Assembly (NCBI RefSeq): GCF_000956465.1
Contig: NZ_JYJA01000029.1
Coordinates: 1-64,000 of the forward strand
Source of the DNA: Microbacterium trichothecenolyticum
Lineage (GTDB): Bacteria > Actinomycetota > Actinomycetes > Actinomycetales > Microbacteriaceae
DNA length: 64,000 nucleotides
Direction of reading: 5' to 3'
Part shown: positions 16,175 to 25,225 of the stretch, piece by piece
How the letters are laid out: each line of letters starts with the position of its first letter
Numbering within the stretch: the first letter of the stretch is position 1
Notes under the pieces: model-generated
The model's database searches: none
What the model saw: only the letters and a program-made list of their open reading frames with translations
Told to the model about the DNA's origin: nothing
Program-made: the position numbers and the translations under genes

Positions 16175-19100
16175 CAGCAGCGACGGCGAGTGGCAGGGCG
16201 ACGCCGGCGTGGAGCTCCACGGCGATCGCGGAGCTGCTCGACGTCGTGCGCTGCCCGGTGTGCGGCTCGGGCGTCGTCGCCGAGCGGCGGTGCCCGGCAT
16301 GCGGCGCGGACTTCCGCGGCGCGATCGGCCGCGATCTGTGGGCGGCGTCTCAGGACGCCGTGGATGCGCTCCGCGTGCGCCAGGCGGTCCTCGACCGGGT
16401 GCCGATCGCCCCGATCGCAGCGGCGGTGAAGACCCCGGCCCCGTCCGCCGCGCCATCGGCACCGGTGGCCGCGCCGCCTCCGGCCGTCGCAGGCGCTTCA
16501 CGCCCCGGCCCGTCCGCGACCGTGCAGTCGGTGCTCGCGGTCGCGGGAGCAGGGCTCGTCGCGGTGGCGGCGGTGGTGTTCACGTTCTTCAACCCCGACC
16601 TCGCAGACCCGCTGCCGCGTGCCGCGATCGTCGGCGGCATCGCCGCGGCGTTCCTCGGCGGATCGGCGCTCCTCGCGCGCCGCGGCCTGCGCTTCTCCGC
16701 CGAGGCGATCGGCGCTCTCGGCGTGGTCTTCCTCGCCCTCACCATCGCGACGGCGCTCGCGCTGCTTCCACCCGGCCTGGACGGATGGGTCTTCACCGCG
16801 CTGTCGACGCTCGTCGCCGGCGGCGCCCTCGCGGTACTCGGCCCACGCGCCGGCATTCGCGCGTGGCTCTGGAGCGGTCTCGTGGCTCTGGCCTTCGTCC
16901 CGCTGATGCTCGGCCTCGCGACCCCCTCGGCGCTCGCGGCGACAGCCGGCTGCCTGGCCTCCGCCGCCGCGGCGAGCGCCCTGGTCGCCTTCGCGTCCCG
17001 CGGGTCGGCCGGCTTCGCCCGCCCGCTCACGGCGGAGGTCGTGACCCTCACCGTCGTCCAATTCGGCTTCGCCGCTGCGGCGCTCGTGACGGTGTGGGCA
17101 GCGGATGCCTCCACCGGCGTCTCCCCCGCGTACCTCGCGAGTGCGACCCTGGTCACGATCGCCGGCCTGGCCGCAGCATCCGCCCGGCACCTCGCGGGAG
17201 CGCTGTGGAGCGGTCTCGCCGGTGGGGCGATCGTCGCCTCCGCGGCGGTGCTGCCGCTCGCCTCGGCGACGGGAGGCTACTGGCTCGCGGCGTTCCCCGT
17301 CGCCGCAGGCCTGGGGCTCGTCGTCGCGGGCGCGCTCAGCCCACTGCATCGCATGATCGCGCGCGGTGCATTCTTCGCCGGAGCCGTCGCGGTCGTCGCG
17401 GCCGTCGCCGTGATCCCGACGCTCACCGCTCTCCTGACGCTGGGGGGCGTCATCGCCAGCCCGAGAACCGTCCTTGTGTCGGCGACCGGGCTCGGGCTCA
17501 CAGCAGGGCTGGCGGCCCTGGCCCTGTCGCTCGCGTCGTTCGCGGCCATCACGACCCCGCACGGCGTCGCGGTGACGGCTGCGACCCGGGACGAGGCATC
17601 CGTCCCCCCTGCCCACAGGTTCGGGGCGGACGCCGCGCCTTCTGGGCGCGCGCCGTACGCCCCGAACGCACCCGATGCGCCCCGGATCCCCGACGCCGGA
17701 ACGGTCGAGCCGTGGCGGCCGTCGGCGATCGGGACCCGGTGGCTCGGATTCCTCGGCGCATGGTACGCGGTGCTCGCGTTCCTCACGGTGCTCGCGCTGG
17801 CGGACCTCGGGGTGTGGGCGCGCATCGCGCTCGGGCTCGTCGCCGCGGTCATCGCGGGCACCGTGTCGACGACGCGGCTGCGGGATGCCCCGGCCGCCGT
17901 CCGCATGCCGCTCGTGGTGGGTGCGCACGCGGCCGTCGTGTTCGCCGCGGTGCTGTCGTGGCGCGACGACGACCTCACGGTGTGGGCGGGCGCGGCCGTC
18001 GTCGCCACCCTCGGCGTGCTGGCGCTCACGGTGCCGCGCGCAGCCCGGTTCGTGCACGTGGGAGTCGGGTTCGCCTACGCGCTGGTCATGGTCGCGACGG
18101 CGCTCGCCCGTGCGGGGGCGGATCCGCTCGTGGTGGTCTGCCTCACGACCTGCGCCGCCGGCGCGGTGGCCATCGCGGTCACGTTCGCCCGCCGGGTCCC
18201 GTCGCGCGAGTGGTACGCCGTGCTCGTCGTGACGGCCGTGCCCTTCGCCATCGGCGTGCTGCAGGTGGTGTTCGAGCGCAGCGGCTGGACCGCTCTGTCG
18301 ACAGCGGTGATCTTCTGCCTCGCCCTGACACTCGTCACGACGACGCGGCCGGGGCTCGGCATCGTCGTGCGCACACTCGCCGCGGCGACCCTGGTGCCCG
18401 CCGTCGCGGTGGTCGCGGTGTGCCTCGGCGCGCAGCTGCTGCCGATGAGCGGCTCGCCGATCGTGCTCCCCGTCATCGCGGCGATCGTCGCCGGCGTGCT
18501 GGCGTCGGCGGACCTCCTCGCCGCGGCGCTCTCGCGACGCCTGCCGGCGGCGCACGTGCGGGCCGCAGGGCTCGCGGTCGAGGCATCCGCTCTCCTCACG
18601 GCGGTGATCGCCGTCGGACTCTCATTGGTTCGCACGTCGGCGGGGCTGCCCACCACGCTGCTCGTGCTCGTGATCCTGGGCATCGGGTTCGTCGCGACCG
18701 CACTCTTCTCACCGCGTCACTACGCGTGGCCTCTCGCCGGCGCGGCGTTCACGGGCGCCTTGTGGAGCGCGTGGGGCCTCGTGGGCGTCACCGGCCTCGA
18801 GCCGTATCTGCTGCCGCCTGCGCTCGGGGTCGCCGTCGTGGCGGCGTGGCTGACCGCCCGCGGGCGCCCCGCGGCAGGCCTCTACACGGTCGGGCTCGCC
18901 GTCGCAGTGGTCCCCGTGCTGATCGCACTCGCGCTGGACGGCACGGATGCCGCGACGCCCGCGCTCGCGATCGACGCCGGCTTCCCCGCCCGGGCGTACG
19001 CGCTCGTGGGCGCGGCGTGGGCGCTGGTGGCAGCATCCGTCGTCGTGTCTCGCGCGTCCGCGCCGCGTGTGCGCCGCCTGCGGGTGCTGCGCGCGCCGAC

Positions 19101-20004
19101 GCTCGCCGTCGCGATCGTCGCAGCCGCGGCCGCTGCGGTGCAGGGCGTGCGGTGGGGTACGGGGCTGGATGCCGCGCCCACGGATCCGCTGATCGTCGCG
19201 GCGCTCGTGTTCGGGCTCGTCGGCGGCGGGGCAGCGGCGTGCGCCGCGCGTTCCCTGCACCGCGGGGCGACACCGGAGACGCTGATCGCCCATACGCGCT
19301 GGCTCGGCGCCCCCGCCGTGCTGATCGTCGGCATCGCGACCTGGCCGGCGATCGAGCGGGACTGGTCCGTCATCTGGACGATGTGGGCGCTGCTGCTGGC
19401 GCTGCTCACGCTCATGGTGGGGGTGGCCGCACGCGGCCTTCGGGCGCCGACCGCGCTGCCCCCGGTGTGGTTCCTGTTCGCGGTGTCGTTCACGACCGCG
19501 GTGGTCGCGTGGAGTCCTCGCGACTTGCGCGTCGAATGGTTCTCGCTACCGCTCGGGCTCTTCCTCCTCGCGGCGGGGGCGCTCGCACTGCGAAGGCCCG
19601 CACCGTTCGCGCGCGCGAGGTCGCTCCAGGCGTGGCCCGCCGGCTGGACGGGGTCGTGGCCTCTCCTGGCGCCCGGTCTGATCACGATGCTGAGCGCGTC
19701 CGTCGCGGCGACCTACACCGACCCTCGCACGTGGCGCGCGATCCTCGTGATGGCGATCGCACTGGTCGCGATCCTGGTGGGCGCCACCCGGCGTCTCGCC
19801 GCGCCGTTCCTCATCGGGATCGTCGTGCTGCCTGTCGAGAACGTGCTGGCGTTCATGGTGCAGATCGGCCGCGGCATCGAAGCGATGCCGTGGTGGATCA
19901 CGCTGTCGGTGGTGGGCGCGGTGCTGCTCATCATCGCGGTCGGCTACGAGCGGCGGGCGGGCGATGGCACCGGCCTCGCGGCCCGGCTGCGCGACCTCGC
20001 CTGA
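16171..20004 (+). CDS. Giant multispanning membrane protein with zinc ribbon (SCO7613-like)
   Basis: A protein of 1277 aa. Residues 28-44 form a zinc ribbon (C28-P-V-C31 ... C41-P-A-C44); an Ala/Pro linker (about 85-115) follows, then more than 30 hydrophobic helices to the C terminus, Ala/Val/Leu rich and almost without polar loops except about residues 475-510. This matches the large actinobacterial SCO7613-type membrane proteins, whose role is unknown. ATG 16171 overlaps the HTH gene by 4 bp. Long frames in other registers of this segment are composition artefacts of the GC-rich Ala/Val codons. Confidence 0.82.
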   Translation: MTAATASGRATPAWSSTAIAELLDVVRCPVCGSGVVAERRCPACGADFRGAIGRDLWAASQDAVDALRVRQAVLDRVPIAPIAAAVKTPAPSAAPSAPVAAPPPAVAGASRPGPSATVQSVLAVAGAGLVAVAAVVFTFFNPDLADPLPRAAIVGGIAAAFLGGSALLARRGLRFSAEAIGALGVVFLALTIATALALLPPGLDGWVFTALSTLVAGGALAVLGPRAGIRAWLWSGLVALAFVPLMLGLATPSALAATAGCLASAAAASALVAFASRGSAGFARPLTAEVVTLTVVQFGFAAAALVTVWAADASTGVSPAYLASATLVTIAGLAAASARHLAGALWSGLAGGAIVASAAVLPLASATGGYWLAAFPVAAGLGLVVAGALSPLHRMIARGAFFAGAVAVVAAVAVIPTLTALLTLGGVIASPRTVLVSATGLGLTAGLAALALSLASFAAITTPHGVAVTAATRDEASVPPAHRFGADAAPSGRAPYAPNAPDAPRIPDAGTVEPWRPSAIGTRWLGFLGAWYAVLAFLTVLALADLGVWARIALGLVAAVIAGTVSTTRLRDAPAAVRMPLVVGAHAAVVFAAVLSWRDDDLTVWAGAAVVATLGVLALTVPRAARFVHVGVGFAYALVMVATALARAGADPLVVVCLTTCAAGAVAIAVTFARRVPSREWYAVLVVTAVPFAIGVLQVVFERSGWTALSTAVIFCLALTLVTTTRPGLGIVVRTLAAATLVPAVAVVAVCLGAQLLPMSGSPIVLPVIAAIVAGVLASADLLAAALSRRLPAAHVRAAGLAVEASALLTAVIAVGLSLVRTSAGLPTTLLVLVILGIGFVATALFSPRHYAWPLAGAAFTGALWSAWGLVGVTGLEPYLLPPALGVAVVAAWLTARGRPAAGLYTVGLAVAVVPVLIALALDGTDAATPALAIDAGFPARAYALVGAAWALVAASVVVSRASAPRVRRLRVLRAPTLAVAIVAAAAAAVQGVRWGTGLDAAPTDPLIVAALVFGLVGGGAAACAARSLHRGATPETLIAHTRWLGAPAVLIVGIATWPAIERDWSVIWTMWALLLALLTLMVGVAARGLRAPTALPPVWFLFAVSFTTAVVAWSPRDLRVEWFSLPLGLFLLAAGALALRRPAPFARARSLQAWPAGWTGSWPLLAPGLITMLSASVAATYTDPRTWRAILVMAIALVAILVGATRRLAAPFLIGIVVLPVENVLAFMVQIGRGIEAMPWWITLSVVGAVLLIIAVGYERRAGDGTGLAARLRDLA

Positions 20005-20015
20005 CCGCCGCGCAC

Positions 20016-20531
20016 TCAGGACTCGAAGGTGACGTCGACCTGAATCTCGGACGCGAGCCGCTCGAGCTCCCGGGTGAGGGCGGCGAGATCGACGGATGCC
20101 GGGATCCGGGCCGTCACCGTCGCCTCGAACAGCCGGCCGCCGTACATCGCCGCCTCACGCGTCTCGGTGGTCATCCGGTCGATGCTGATGTCGTGGGAGC
20201 GCAGCACCGTCGTCATCTCCCGGACGATGCCCGGATGGTCGTTGCCGATCAGCTGGAGGGTGAGCGGACGCATCGCGGCCTCCTCCGGGGAAGGCTCGAC
20301 CCCTGTGCTGACGGTGACGGAGAGCAGCCCGTCGAGCACAGACAGGGACTCGCGGAGCTCGTCCGCGCGCGCTGCCGCCACGGAGACCTCGACGACGCCG
20401 GCGAAGACGCCCGACAGCTCGGCGAGCTGGCTGTTCTCCCAGTTGCCGCCGTGCCGATCGACCACATCGGCGACGGCCGCCACGAGACCGGCTCGATCGC
20501 CTCCGACAAGGGTGAGCACGAGCGTCGTCAT
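20016..20531 (-). CDS. Double-ACT-domain protein (GcvR-like)
   Basis: A 171-aa cytosolic protein with two ACT domains: residues 1-75 (TLVLTLVGGDRAGLVAAVADVV) and 88-170 (LTLQLIGNDHPGIVREMTTVL). ACT pairs of this type bind amino acids and act as small regulators, as in the glycine-cleavage repressor GcvR. There is no DNA-binding or catalytic domain, so it must act on a partner. It is convergent with the giant membrane protein (11 bp between stops) and 27 bp downstream of the next minus-strand gene's end. Confidence 0.85.
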   Translation of the reverse strand: MTTLVLTLVGGDRAGLVAAVADVVDRHGGNWENSQLAELSGVFAGVVEVSVAAARADELRESLSVLDGLLSVTVSTGVEPSPEEAAMRPLTLQLIGNDHPGIVREMTTVLRSHDISIDRMTTETREAAMYGGRLFEATVTARIPASVDLAALTRELERLASEIQVDVTFES

Positions 20532-20558
20532 ACCTGTCAGGGTAGCGACCGCGCGCGC

Positions 20559-20924
20559 TCAGCGCGGGGCGAGCTCTGACGTCACCGGGAACGGCAGCCG
20601 GAAGCGCTCAGGATCGGCGCCGACAGCGGACGCCGCACCGTACTCGTCCGCGACGACGGTGACGCCGCGGGCGCTCGCCTCGGCGATCCGCACCGGTCGC
20701 TCGGTGCCGTCCGCGAGGCGGAGGGTCCACTGGTCGGCGAGATAGCCGATGCCGAGCTGCTCGAGCAGCACCTCGGCAGCGAGCCACTCGACGCCGCCCA
20801 CGCCTTCGGGCGTGCGCTCGCGGCCGAGCAGGTCGAAGACGCGGAAGCCGTCGCCGGAGGGGAGCATCCATCCCAGGATCTCGCCGTCGGCGCGGCGGTG
20901 CTCGATCCAGTCCGCGGGCAGCAT
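20559..20924 (-). CDS. Hypothetical protein
   Basis: A 121-aa protein beginning MLPADWIEHRRADGEILGWM at ATG 20924; GTG-type starts up to 20984 are possible but add basic, unconserved residues. It is soluble, with mixed alpha/beta character and several short repeats of the type LADGTERPV and GFRVFDLLGRE. No motif or family is recognised. Codon usage fits the neighbours. It is divergent from the deacetylase-like gene. Confidence 0.65.
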   Translation of the reverse strand: MLPADWIEHRRADGEILGWMLPSGDGFRVFDLLGRERTPEGVGGVEWLAAEVLLEQLGIGYLADQWTLRLADGTERPVRIAEASARGVTVVADEYGAASAVGADPERFRLPFPVTSELAPR

Positions 20925-21072
20925 GGGACACGAGCGTACCGACACCGACGCCGACAGGCGACGCGGATCATCCACAACCCGCACCGCGGTCGGGCAGTGG
21001 GCCGCGGCATCCGGGTAGCATCCGCTTCAGAGATCGCACGTGGGGATGCGCGGTCCGGACGCGGGGAGTCGT

Positions 21073-22242
21073 ATGGTCACCTTCGGCACACCTCCCGCCC
21101 GACGGCCGTCGGAGCGGGTGCGTCGCCGGCGCCTGTTCGCGGGCATCGCGGGCGCTGTCGTCCTGCTCGCCGTGATCGGCGGCTCGGTCGCGGCGATCGG
21201 CTTCGCACGCGCGGGCGCCCACGACCAGGAGACGGATGCCGCGCCCACCGCCACCGGATCGGCGACGCCGACGCCCACTCCCACCCCGACGCCACTGACA
21301 CCCGAAGAGCAGCTGCTCGCTTCCACCACCGACCCTGCGGCGTGCGCGGTGAGCTTCATGGGCGACGGGATCGCCGACGCACCCATGCTGCAGACGCAGG
21401 GCGCGCTGTACGCAGGCTTGCCGATCCCTTCGCGCGACGGACTCGTGTTCGCCGGCTGGTACGCGACGCCGGCGGATGCCGCGGCGTTCGCGATCCCTGG
21501 ACGCGTGAACGGCTCGGAACCCGTCGTCTGCACCGACCAGCGCGTGACGCTGCACGGTGCGTGGATGAGCCCCGAGCAGAATGCGGCCGAGAACGCCCGC
21601 ATCCCGATCCTCATGTACCACCAGTTCACCGCCGACCCCGGCGGTGAGAGCGGCTGGCTGCGCGGCAACTACGCCTACATCGGCGACTTCGACGCGCACA
21701 TGAACCACATCGCGACGACAGGCTTCTACCTGCCCACGTGGGACGAGCTGTCGGCCTTCATCGACGGACGCCTCTTCCTGCCGAACCACTCGGTGATCGT
21801 CACCGACGACGACGCCGACCAGACCTGGTTCGACCTCGCGGCTCCCGTTGTCTCCACCTACAAGGTGCTCACGACCTCGTTCATGATCACGGCCTACCGG
21901 CAGGATCCGCCGCCGAACCCCTACGTCCTGCGACGCTCGCACACGCACGACATGCATCGCGCGGGCGCGAACGGCGACGGGCTCATCACGAACCTCTCGG
22001 TGCCCGAGATCGTGGCCGACATGGAGGCGTCGTACGGCGTGCTCGGGGCCAAGGAGATCATGGCCTACCCGTTCGGGCACTACAACGACACCGCGAAAGA
22101 GGGCCTGCGCCAGGCGGGCTGGGAGATGGCCCGCACCATCGAGCCCGGCTACGTCACGATCGGCACCGACAAGCTCGCACTGCCCACCGTGCGCATCAAC
22201 TACGGCATGGGACTGGACGCGCTGATCAACCTCATCGGGTGA
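21073..22242 (+). CDS. Membrane-anchored polysaccharide-deacetylase-fold protein
   Basis: A protein of 389 aa with a basic N terminus, TM helix about 20-44, a Thr/Pro spacer, an InlB-like repeat-type module (about 110-175; GLVFAGWYATPADAAAF) and a NodB-like domain from about 188 (IPILMYHQF). The first metal motif is VTDDDADQTW rather than TFDDG, but the Asp pair is retained; SHTHDMH supplies the HxxxH pair and AYPFGHYND motif 3. It should act on cell-wall or capsular glycan outside the cell. ATG 21073 has GGGGAG 5 bp upstream. It precedes the EPS locus and ends in a strong hairpin. Confidence 0.83.
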   Translation: MVTFGTPPARRPSERVRRRRLFAGIAGAVVLLAVIGGSVAAIGFARAGAHDQETDAAPTATGSATPTPTPTPTPLTPEEQLLASTTDPAACAVSFMGDGIADAPMLQTQGALYAGLPIPSRDGLVFAGWYATPADAAAFAIPGRVNGSEPVVCTDQRVTLHGAWMSPEQNAAENARIPILMYHQFTADPGGESGWLRGNYAYIGDFDAHMNHIATTGFYLPTWDELSAFIDGRLFLPNHSVIVTDDDADQTWFDLAAPVVSTYKVLTTSFMITAYRQDPPPNPYVLRRSHTHDMHRAGANGDGLITNLSVPEIVADMEASYGVLGAKEIMAYPFGHYNDTAKEGLRQAGWEMARTIEPGYVTIGTDKLALPTVRINYGMGLDALINLIG

Positions 22243-22253
22243 TCGCGTGGGGG

Positions 22254-22284
22254 TGACGGATGCTGCGGGCCGCAGCATCCGTCA
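22254..22284. terminator. GACGGATGC-type hairpin terminator
   Basis: A perfect 14-bp stem, TGACGGATGCTGCG (22254-22267) and its complement (22271-22284), with a GGC loop, lies 12 bp after the stop of the deacetylase-like gene. Its core GACGGATGC...GCATCCGTC is repeated in the terminator at 63012-63040. Confidence 0.8.
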
Positions 22285-22586
22285 GTGATCGTGTATCACA
22301 CGAGATGACACAGGCTCCTCTGTCAACAGCAGGACGATCTGAAACACAGCGAAGCTTGAGCAATCGCGCTTCTTAAGTCGATGCGCCCGCTGTATTGTGA
22401 CAACTGCGTGGGAGCTTTCGGGCTCTCCTATGACATCGGGTTTGGGATCCGATGTCGGCACTGGATGGGGATCCGGTGGGCGCACTGGGGATAACGCGGC
22501 TGGTTACCCGGCCACCGCAAAAAACTGGGGAATATCGCAATGGCATATCCATATGCCGTGCGCTCATCGTGCCTGGGGGTTGCACG
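22285..22586 (+). promoter_or_regulatory. Leader region of the EPS locus
   Basis: This 302-bp gene-free stretch is noticeably less GC-rich than its surroundings. A possible -10 TATTGT (22393-22398) with TTCTTA 17 bp upstream could start a ~185-nt untranslated leader. The leader has an 8-bp perfect hairpin GACATCGG/CCGATGTC (22432-22456) and two ACTGGGG repeats (22484, 22524). An ATG at 22452 is in frame with the sugar-transferase gene, but the 45 intervening codons are unconserved. The long structured leader hints at post-transcriptional control. Confidence 0.4.
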
Positions 22587-24128
22587 ATGACGGCCATCGA
22601 CGCCGGCGCACGTACCGTGACCGGGCTGGACGCACCTGCGTTCCCGCCGATCCTCACCCCACGCGCGACCGCCACGAAGCCGCTCACGACGCTGGTGCCG
22701 CGGACGGAGCCCGCGATCGAGCGGCGGCGCCTCTGGGAGCACCGCTACGCACGCCGTCTGCAGGCCACCGATGCGGTCGTCGTCATCAGCGCGACCGCCC
22801 TCACCGCCCTGATCGACACGTCGGTGTGGTCGACCGGCGCGTTCGCGGTGGGGCGGGTCGCTGTGCTGACGACGGTGGTGTGGCTGCTCTGCCTCGCGCT
22901 CGTGCAGAGTCGCGCTGCATCGATCAGCGGCTCCGGCGCCACCGAGTACAAGCGCGTGATCCACGCCACCGGGTTCGCCTTCGGCGTCATCGCGATGATC
23001 TTCGTACTCTTCCAGTGGCAGGGGGTGCGGCTGCAGCTCATCGCCGCGCTGCCCGCCGGACTCTTCGCGCTCCTCGTCGGACGCTGGCTGTGGCGCAAGT
23101 GGCTGCTTGGTCAGCGCCGGTACGGCCACTACGCGTCGCGGGCGATCGTCACCGGCAGCCGCGACGACATCGAGTACGTGCTGCGCACACTCGACGAGCG
23201 CGGATCGGGCTACGTCACCATCGGCGCCGCGCCATCGGACCAGAGCGACGAGCCGATCGTGATCGACGGCCGCGTCCACGACGTCGTCGGGACCATGAGT
23301 TCCGTCGCGATGCACGCCCGCACGCTCGAGGCCGACACGATCATCGTGGCCACCCGGCCAGAGGACGACCCCGACTTCATCAAGCGCCTGAGCTGGGAGC
23401 TCGAGGGCACGGCGTCCGAGCTGATCATCTCGAGCCGCGTCGCCGACGTCGCGGGCCCGCGCATCTCGCTGCGTCCCGTCGACGGGCTGCCCCTCATCCA
23501 CGTGAAGATCCCGGAGTTCGAGGGCGGCAAGCACGCCCTGAAGCGAGCAGTCGACGTCGCGTTCTCATCCCTGGTGATGATCCCGTTCTCGCTCATCGTC
23601 ATGCCGGTGATCGCACTGCTCATCAAGCTCGACGACGGCGGTCCGGTGTTCTTCCGTCAGACGCGGATCGGCCGCGACGGCCAGGAGTTCGGCATCCTGA
23701 AGTTCCGCACGATGCGCGCCGACGCCGAGGAGCGACTCGCTGAGCTGGAGGCGCAGAGCGACGGCAACGGTGTGCTGTTCAAGATGAAGAACGACCCGCG
23801 CATCACGCGGATCGGCGCCATCCTGCGGAAGTACTCGATCGACGAGCTCCCGCAGTTCTGGAACGTGCTGATCGGCGACATGAGCGTCGTCGGACCGCGC
23901 CCGCCGCTGCCGAAGGAGGTGCGCGAGTACGAGGGAAAGGTCTACCGCCGCCTCTTCATCAAGCCCGGCATCACGGGGCTCTGGCAGGTGAGCGGGCGCA
24001 GCGACCTCTCGTGGGAGGAGAGCGTGCGGCTGGACCTCCGGTATGTCGAGAACTGGTCCATCACGAGCGATCTCATGATCATGTGGCGCACGGCCAAGGT
24101 GATGATCGCCCCCACGGGGGCGTACTGA
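22587..24128 (+). CDS. Undecaprenyl-phosphate sugar phosphotransferase (WbaP/CpsE type)
   Basis: An initiating enzyme of 513 aa that transfers a sugar-1-phosphate to undecaprenyl phosphate to begin EPS repeat-unit assembly. Residues about 55-175 contain four TM helices, 180-290 a nucleotide-binding-like domain (TGSRDDIEYVLRTL), and about 318-513 the catalytic Bac_transf domain with FRQTRIGRDG, LKFRTMRADAEE, KYSIDELPQFWNVLIGDMS, VGPRPPLP and PGITGLWQVSGRS. ATG 22587 has GGGGG 7 bp upstream. It defines the start of the polysaccharide locus. Donor sugar cannot be read from sequence. Confidence 0.93.
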   Translation: MTAIDAGARTVTGLDAPAFPPILTPRATATKPLTTLVPRTEPAIERRRLWEHRYARRLQATDAVVVISATALTALIDTSVWSTGAFAVGRVAVLTTVVWLLCLALVQSRAASISGSGATEYKRVIHATGFAFGVIAMIFVLFQWQGVRLQLIAALPAGLFALLVGRWLWRKWLLGQRRYGHYASRAIVTGSRDDIEYVLRTLDERGSGYVTIGAAPSDQSDEPIVIDGRVHDVVGTMSSVAMHARTLEADTIIVATRPEDDPDFIKRLSWELEGTASELIISSRVADVAGPRISLRPVDGLPLIHVKIPEFEGGKHALKRAVDVAFSSLVMIPFSLIVMPVIALLIKLDDGGPVFFRQTRIGRDGQEFGILKFRTMRADAEERLAELEAQSDGNGVLFKMKNDPRITRIGAILRKYSIDELPQFWNVLIGDMSVVGPRPPLPKEVREYEGKVYRRLFIKPGITGLWQVSGRSDLSWEESVRLDLRYVENWSITSDLMIMWRTAKVMIAPTGAY

Positions 24129-24143
24129 TGGCCCGCACAGCGC

Positions 24144-24173
24144 TCGGTCGACGACAACGGCGTCGTCGGCCGA
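24144..24173. terminator. Hairpin terminator after the sugar phosphotransferase
   Basis: A 12-bp stem (24144-24155 with 24162-24173, one G-T pair, loop AACGGC) lies 15 bp after the stop codon. It should stop or attenuate transcription into the downstream operon. Confidence 0.6.
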
Positions 24174-24181
24174 CATGAGCC

Positions 24182-24276
24182 GGATCCGCGGCCACCCATC
24201 CGTCGAACCCCGCCAGTGCGCACTGGCGGCCACCCGAGACGGTGCCCTTCCCCCAAGGGGGCGTGGCCGCGGATCC
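24182..24276. repeat. Nested inverted repeat, branched RNA or cruciform
   Basis: Outer arms GGATCCGCGGCCAC (24182-24195) and GTGGCCGCGGATCC (24263-24276) are perfect 14-bp complements enclosing a perfect 20-bp palindrome (24210-24229, centre GTGCGCAC) and a CCCCC-AA-GGGGG hairpin (24250-24261). As RNA this folds into a three-way junction. It fills the gap between the sugar phosphotransferase and the GT2 gene; a cis-acting attenuator, a small RNA or a mobile palindromic element are all possible. Confidence 0.6.
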
Positions 24277-24361
24277 CTGGGGAAAGTGTGCAGATCGCAC
24301 ACGACGACAAGCGAACAGACCGACTGGGGTAGGTCACGACAACGGCTCTGGGGGCCAACAC

Positions 24362-25225
24362 ATGCTGAGCATCATCATCGCAGCGCACAATGAAGAGCCT
24401 GTGATCGGGTCATGTCTGGACGCGATTCGCAACGGCCTCCGCACGGACGCGGAGATCATCGTGAGCGCCAACGGATGCACCGATCGTACGGTCGAGGTGG
24501 CACGCGAGCACCGCGCGGCCGTGATCGACCGGCCCGAGCCGGGGAAGCCGGGCGCGCTGAACGCCGCCGACGAGCTGGCGACCGGTTACCCCCGGGTGTA
24601 CCTCGACGCCGACATCCGAGTCCCCGAAGGGGGTGTGGCCGCCCTGGAACGACTGCTCGACCAGGGCGCGCTGGCGGCGGTCCCCCGGCGCCGTGTGGAC
24701 ACCTCGGGACGCCCCCTCGCCGTCAGGGCCTACTTCGCGATCAACGAGCGTCTGCCCGTGTTCCGCGACGGACTCTTCGGCCGCGGGATGATCGCCGTGT
24801 CGGAGAGCGGCCGGCGGCGCTTCGATCGGTTCCCGGCAATGATCGCCGATGACCTCTTCCTCGACTCGCAGTTCTCGGCTGCCGAGAAGGCAGAGGCGAC
24901 CTCGGTGGAGGTCGTCGTCGAGGCACCACGCACGACGAAGGCGCTCGTGAACCGGCTCGTGCGCGTGCGCCGCGGCAACGCCGAGATGCGCTCGGCATCC
25001 GCGAGCGGTGAGGTCGCGGTCGCGATCCGTCCGTCAGACAAGTGGGCGTGGCTCCGCGACGTGATCCTGCCGAACCCGCACCTGGTCTTCGCCGCCGTTC
25101 CCTACCTGGTGATCACCGTGACGGCCGCTCTCCGCGCGCGGCGCGCTCCTGACACGGCCGACGCGTGGGGCCGCGATGAGAGCACGCGCCAGATGACCCC
25201 GGATCTCATAGGCTCGACCGGATGA
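24362..25225 (+). CDS. Family 2 glycosyltransferase
   Basis: A 287-aa GT-A enzyme: IIIAAHNEEPVIGSCLDAI at the N terminus, DRPEPGKPGALN, the metal-binding YLDADIRVP (D-x-D about residue 82), and a hydrophobic C-terminal segment (NPHLVFAAVPYLVITVTAAL) likely peripheral to the membrane. It should add a sugar to the lipid-linked repeat unit. ATG 24362 follows a GGGGG ribosome site. Its stop overlaps the next start as ATGA. Confidence 0.88.
   Translation: MLSIIIAAHNEEPVIGSCLDAIRNGLRTDAEIIVSANGCTDRTVEVAREHRAAVIDRPEPGKPGALNAADELATGYPRVYLDADIRVPEGGVAALERLLDQGALAAVPRRRVDTSGRPLAVRAYFAINERLPVFRDGLFGRGMIAVSESGRRRFDRFPAMIADDLFLDSQFSAAEKAEATSVEVVVEAPRTTKALVNRLVRVRRGNAEMRSASASGEVAVAIRPSDKWAWLRDVILPNPHLVFAAVPYLVITVTAALRARRAPDTADAWGRDESTRQMTPDLIGSTG

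Noticed and set aside
16209..20579. A 1456-codon open frame overlapping the giant membrane protein
   Set aside because: It is Arg/Gly/Ala rich with no domains or membrane segments, while the overlapping frame has a zinc ribbon and regular TM helices coupled to the upstream operon. It is a high-GC frame artefact.
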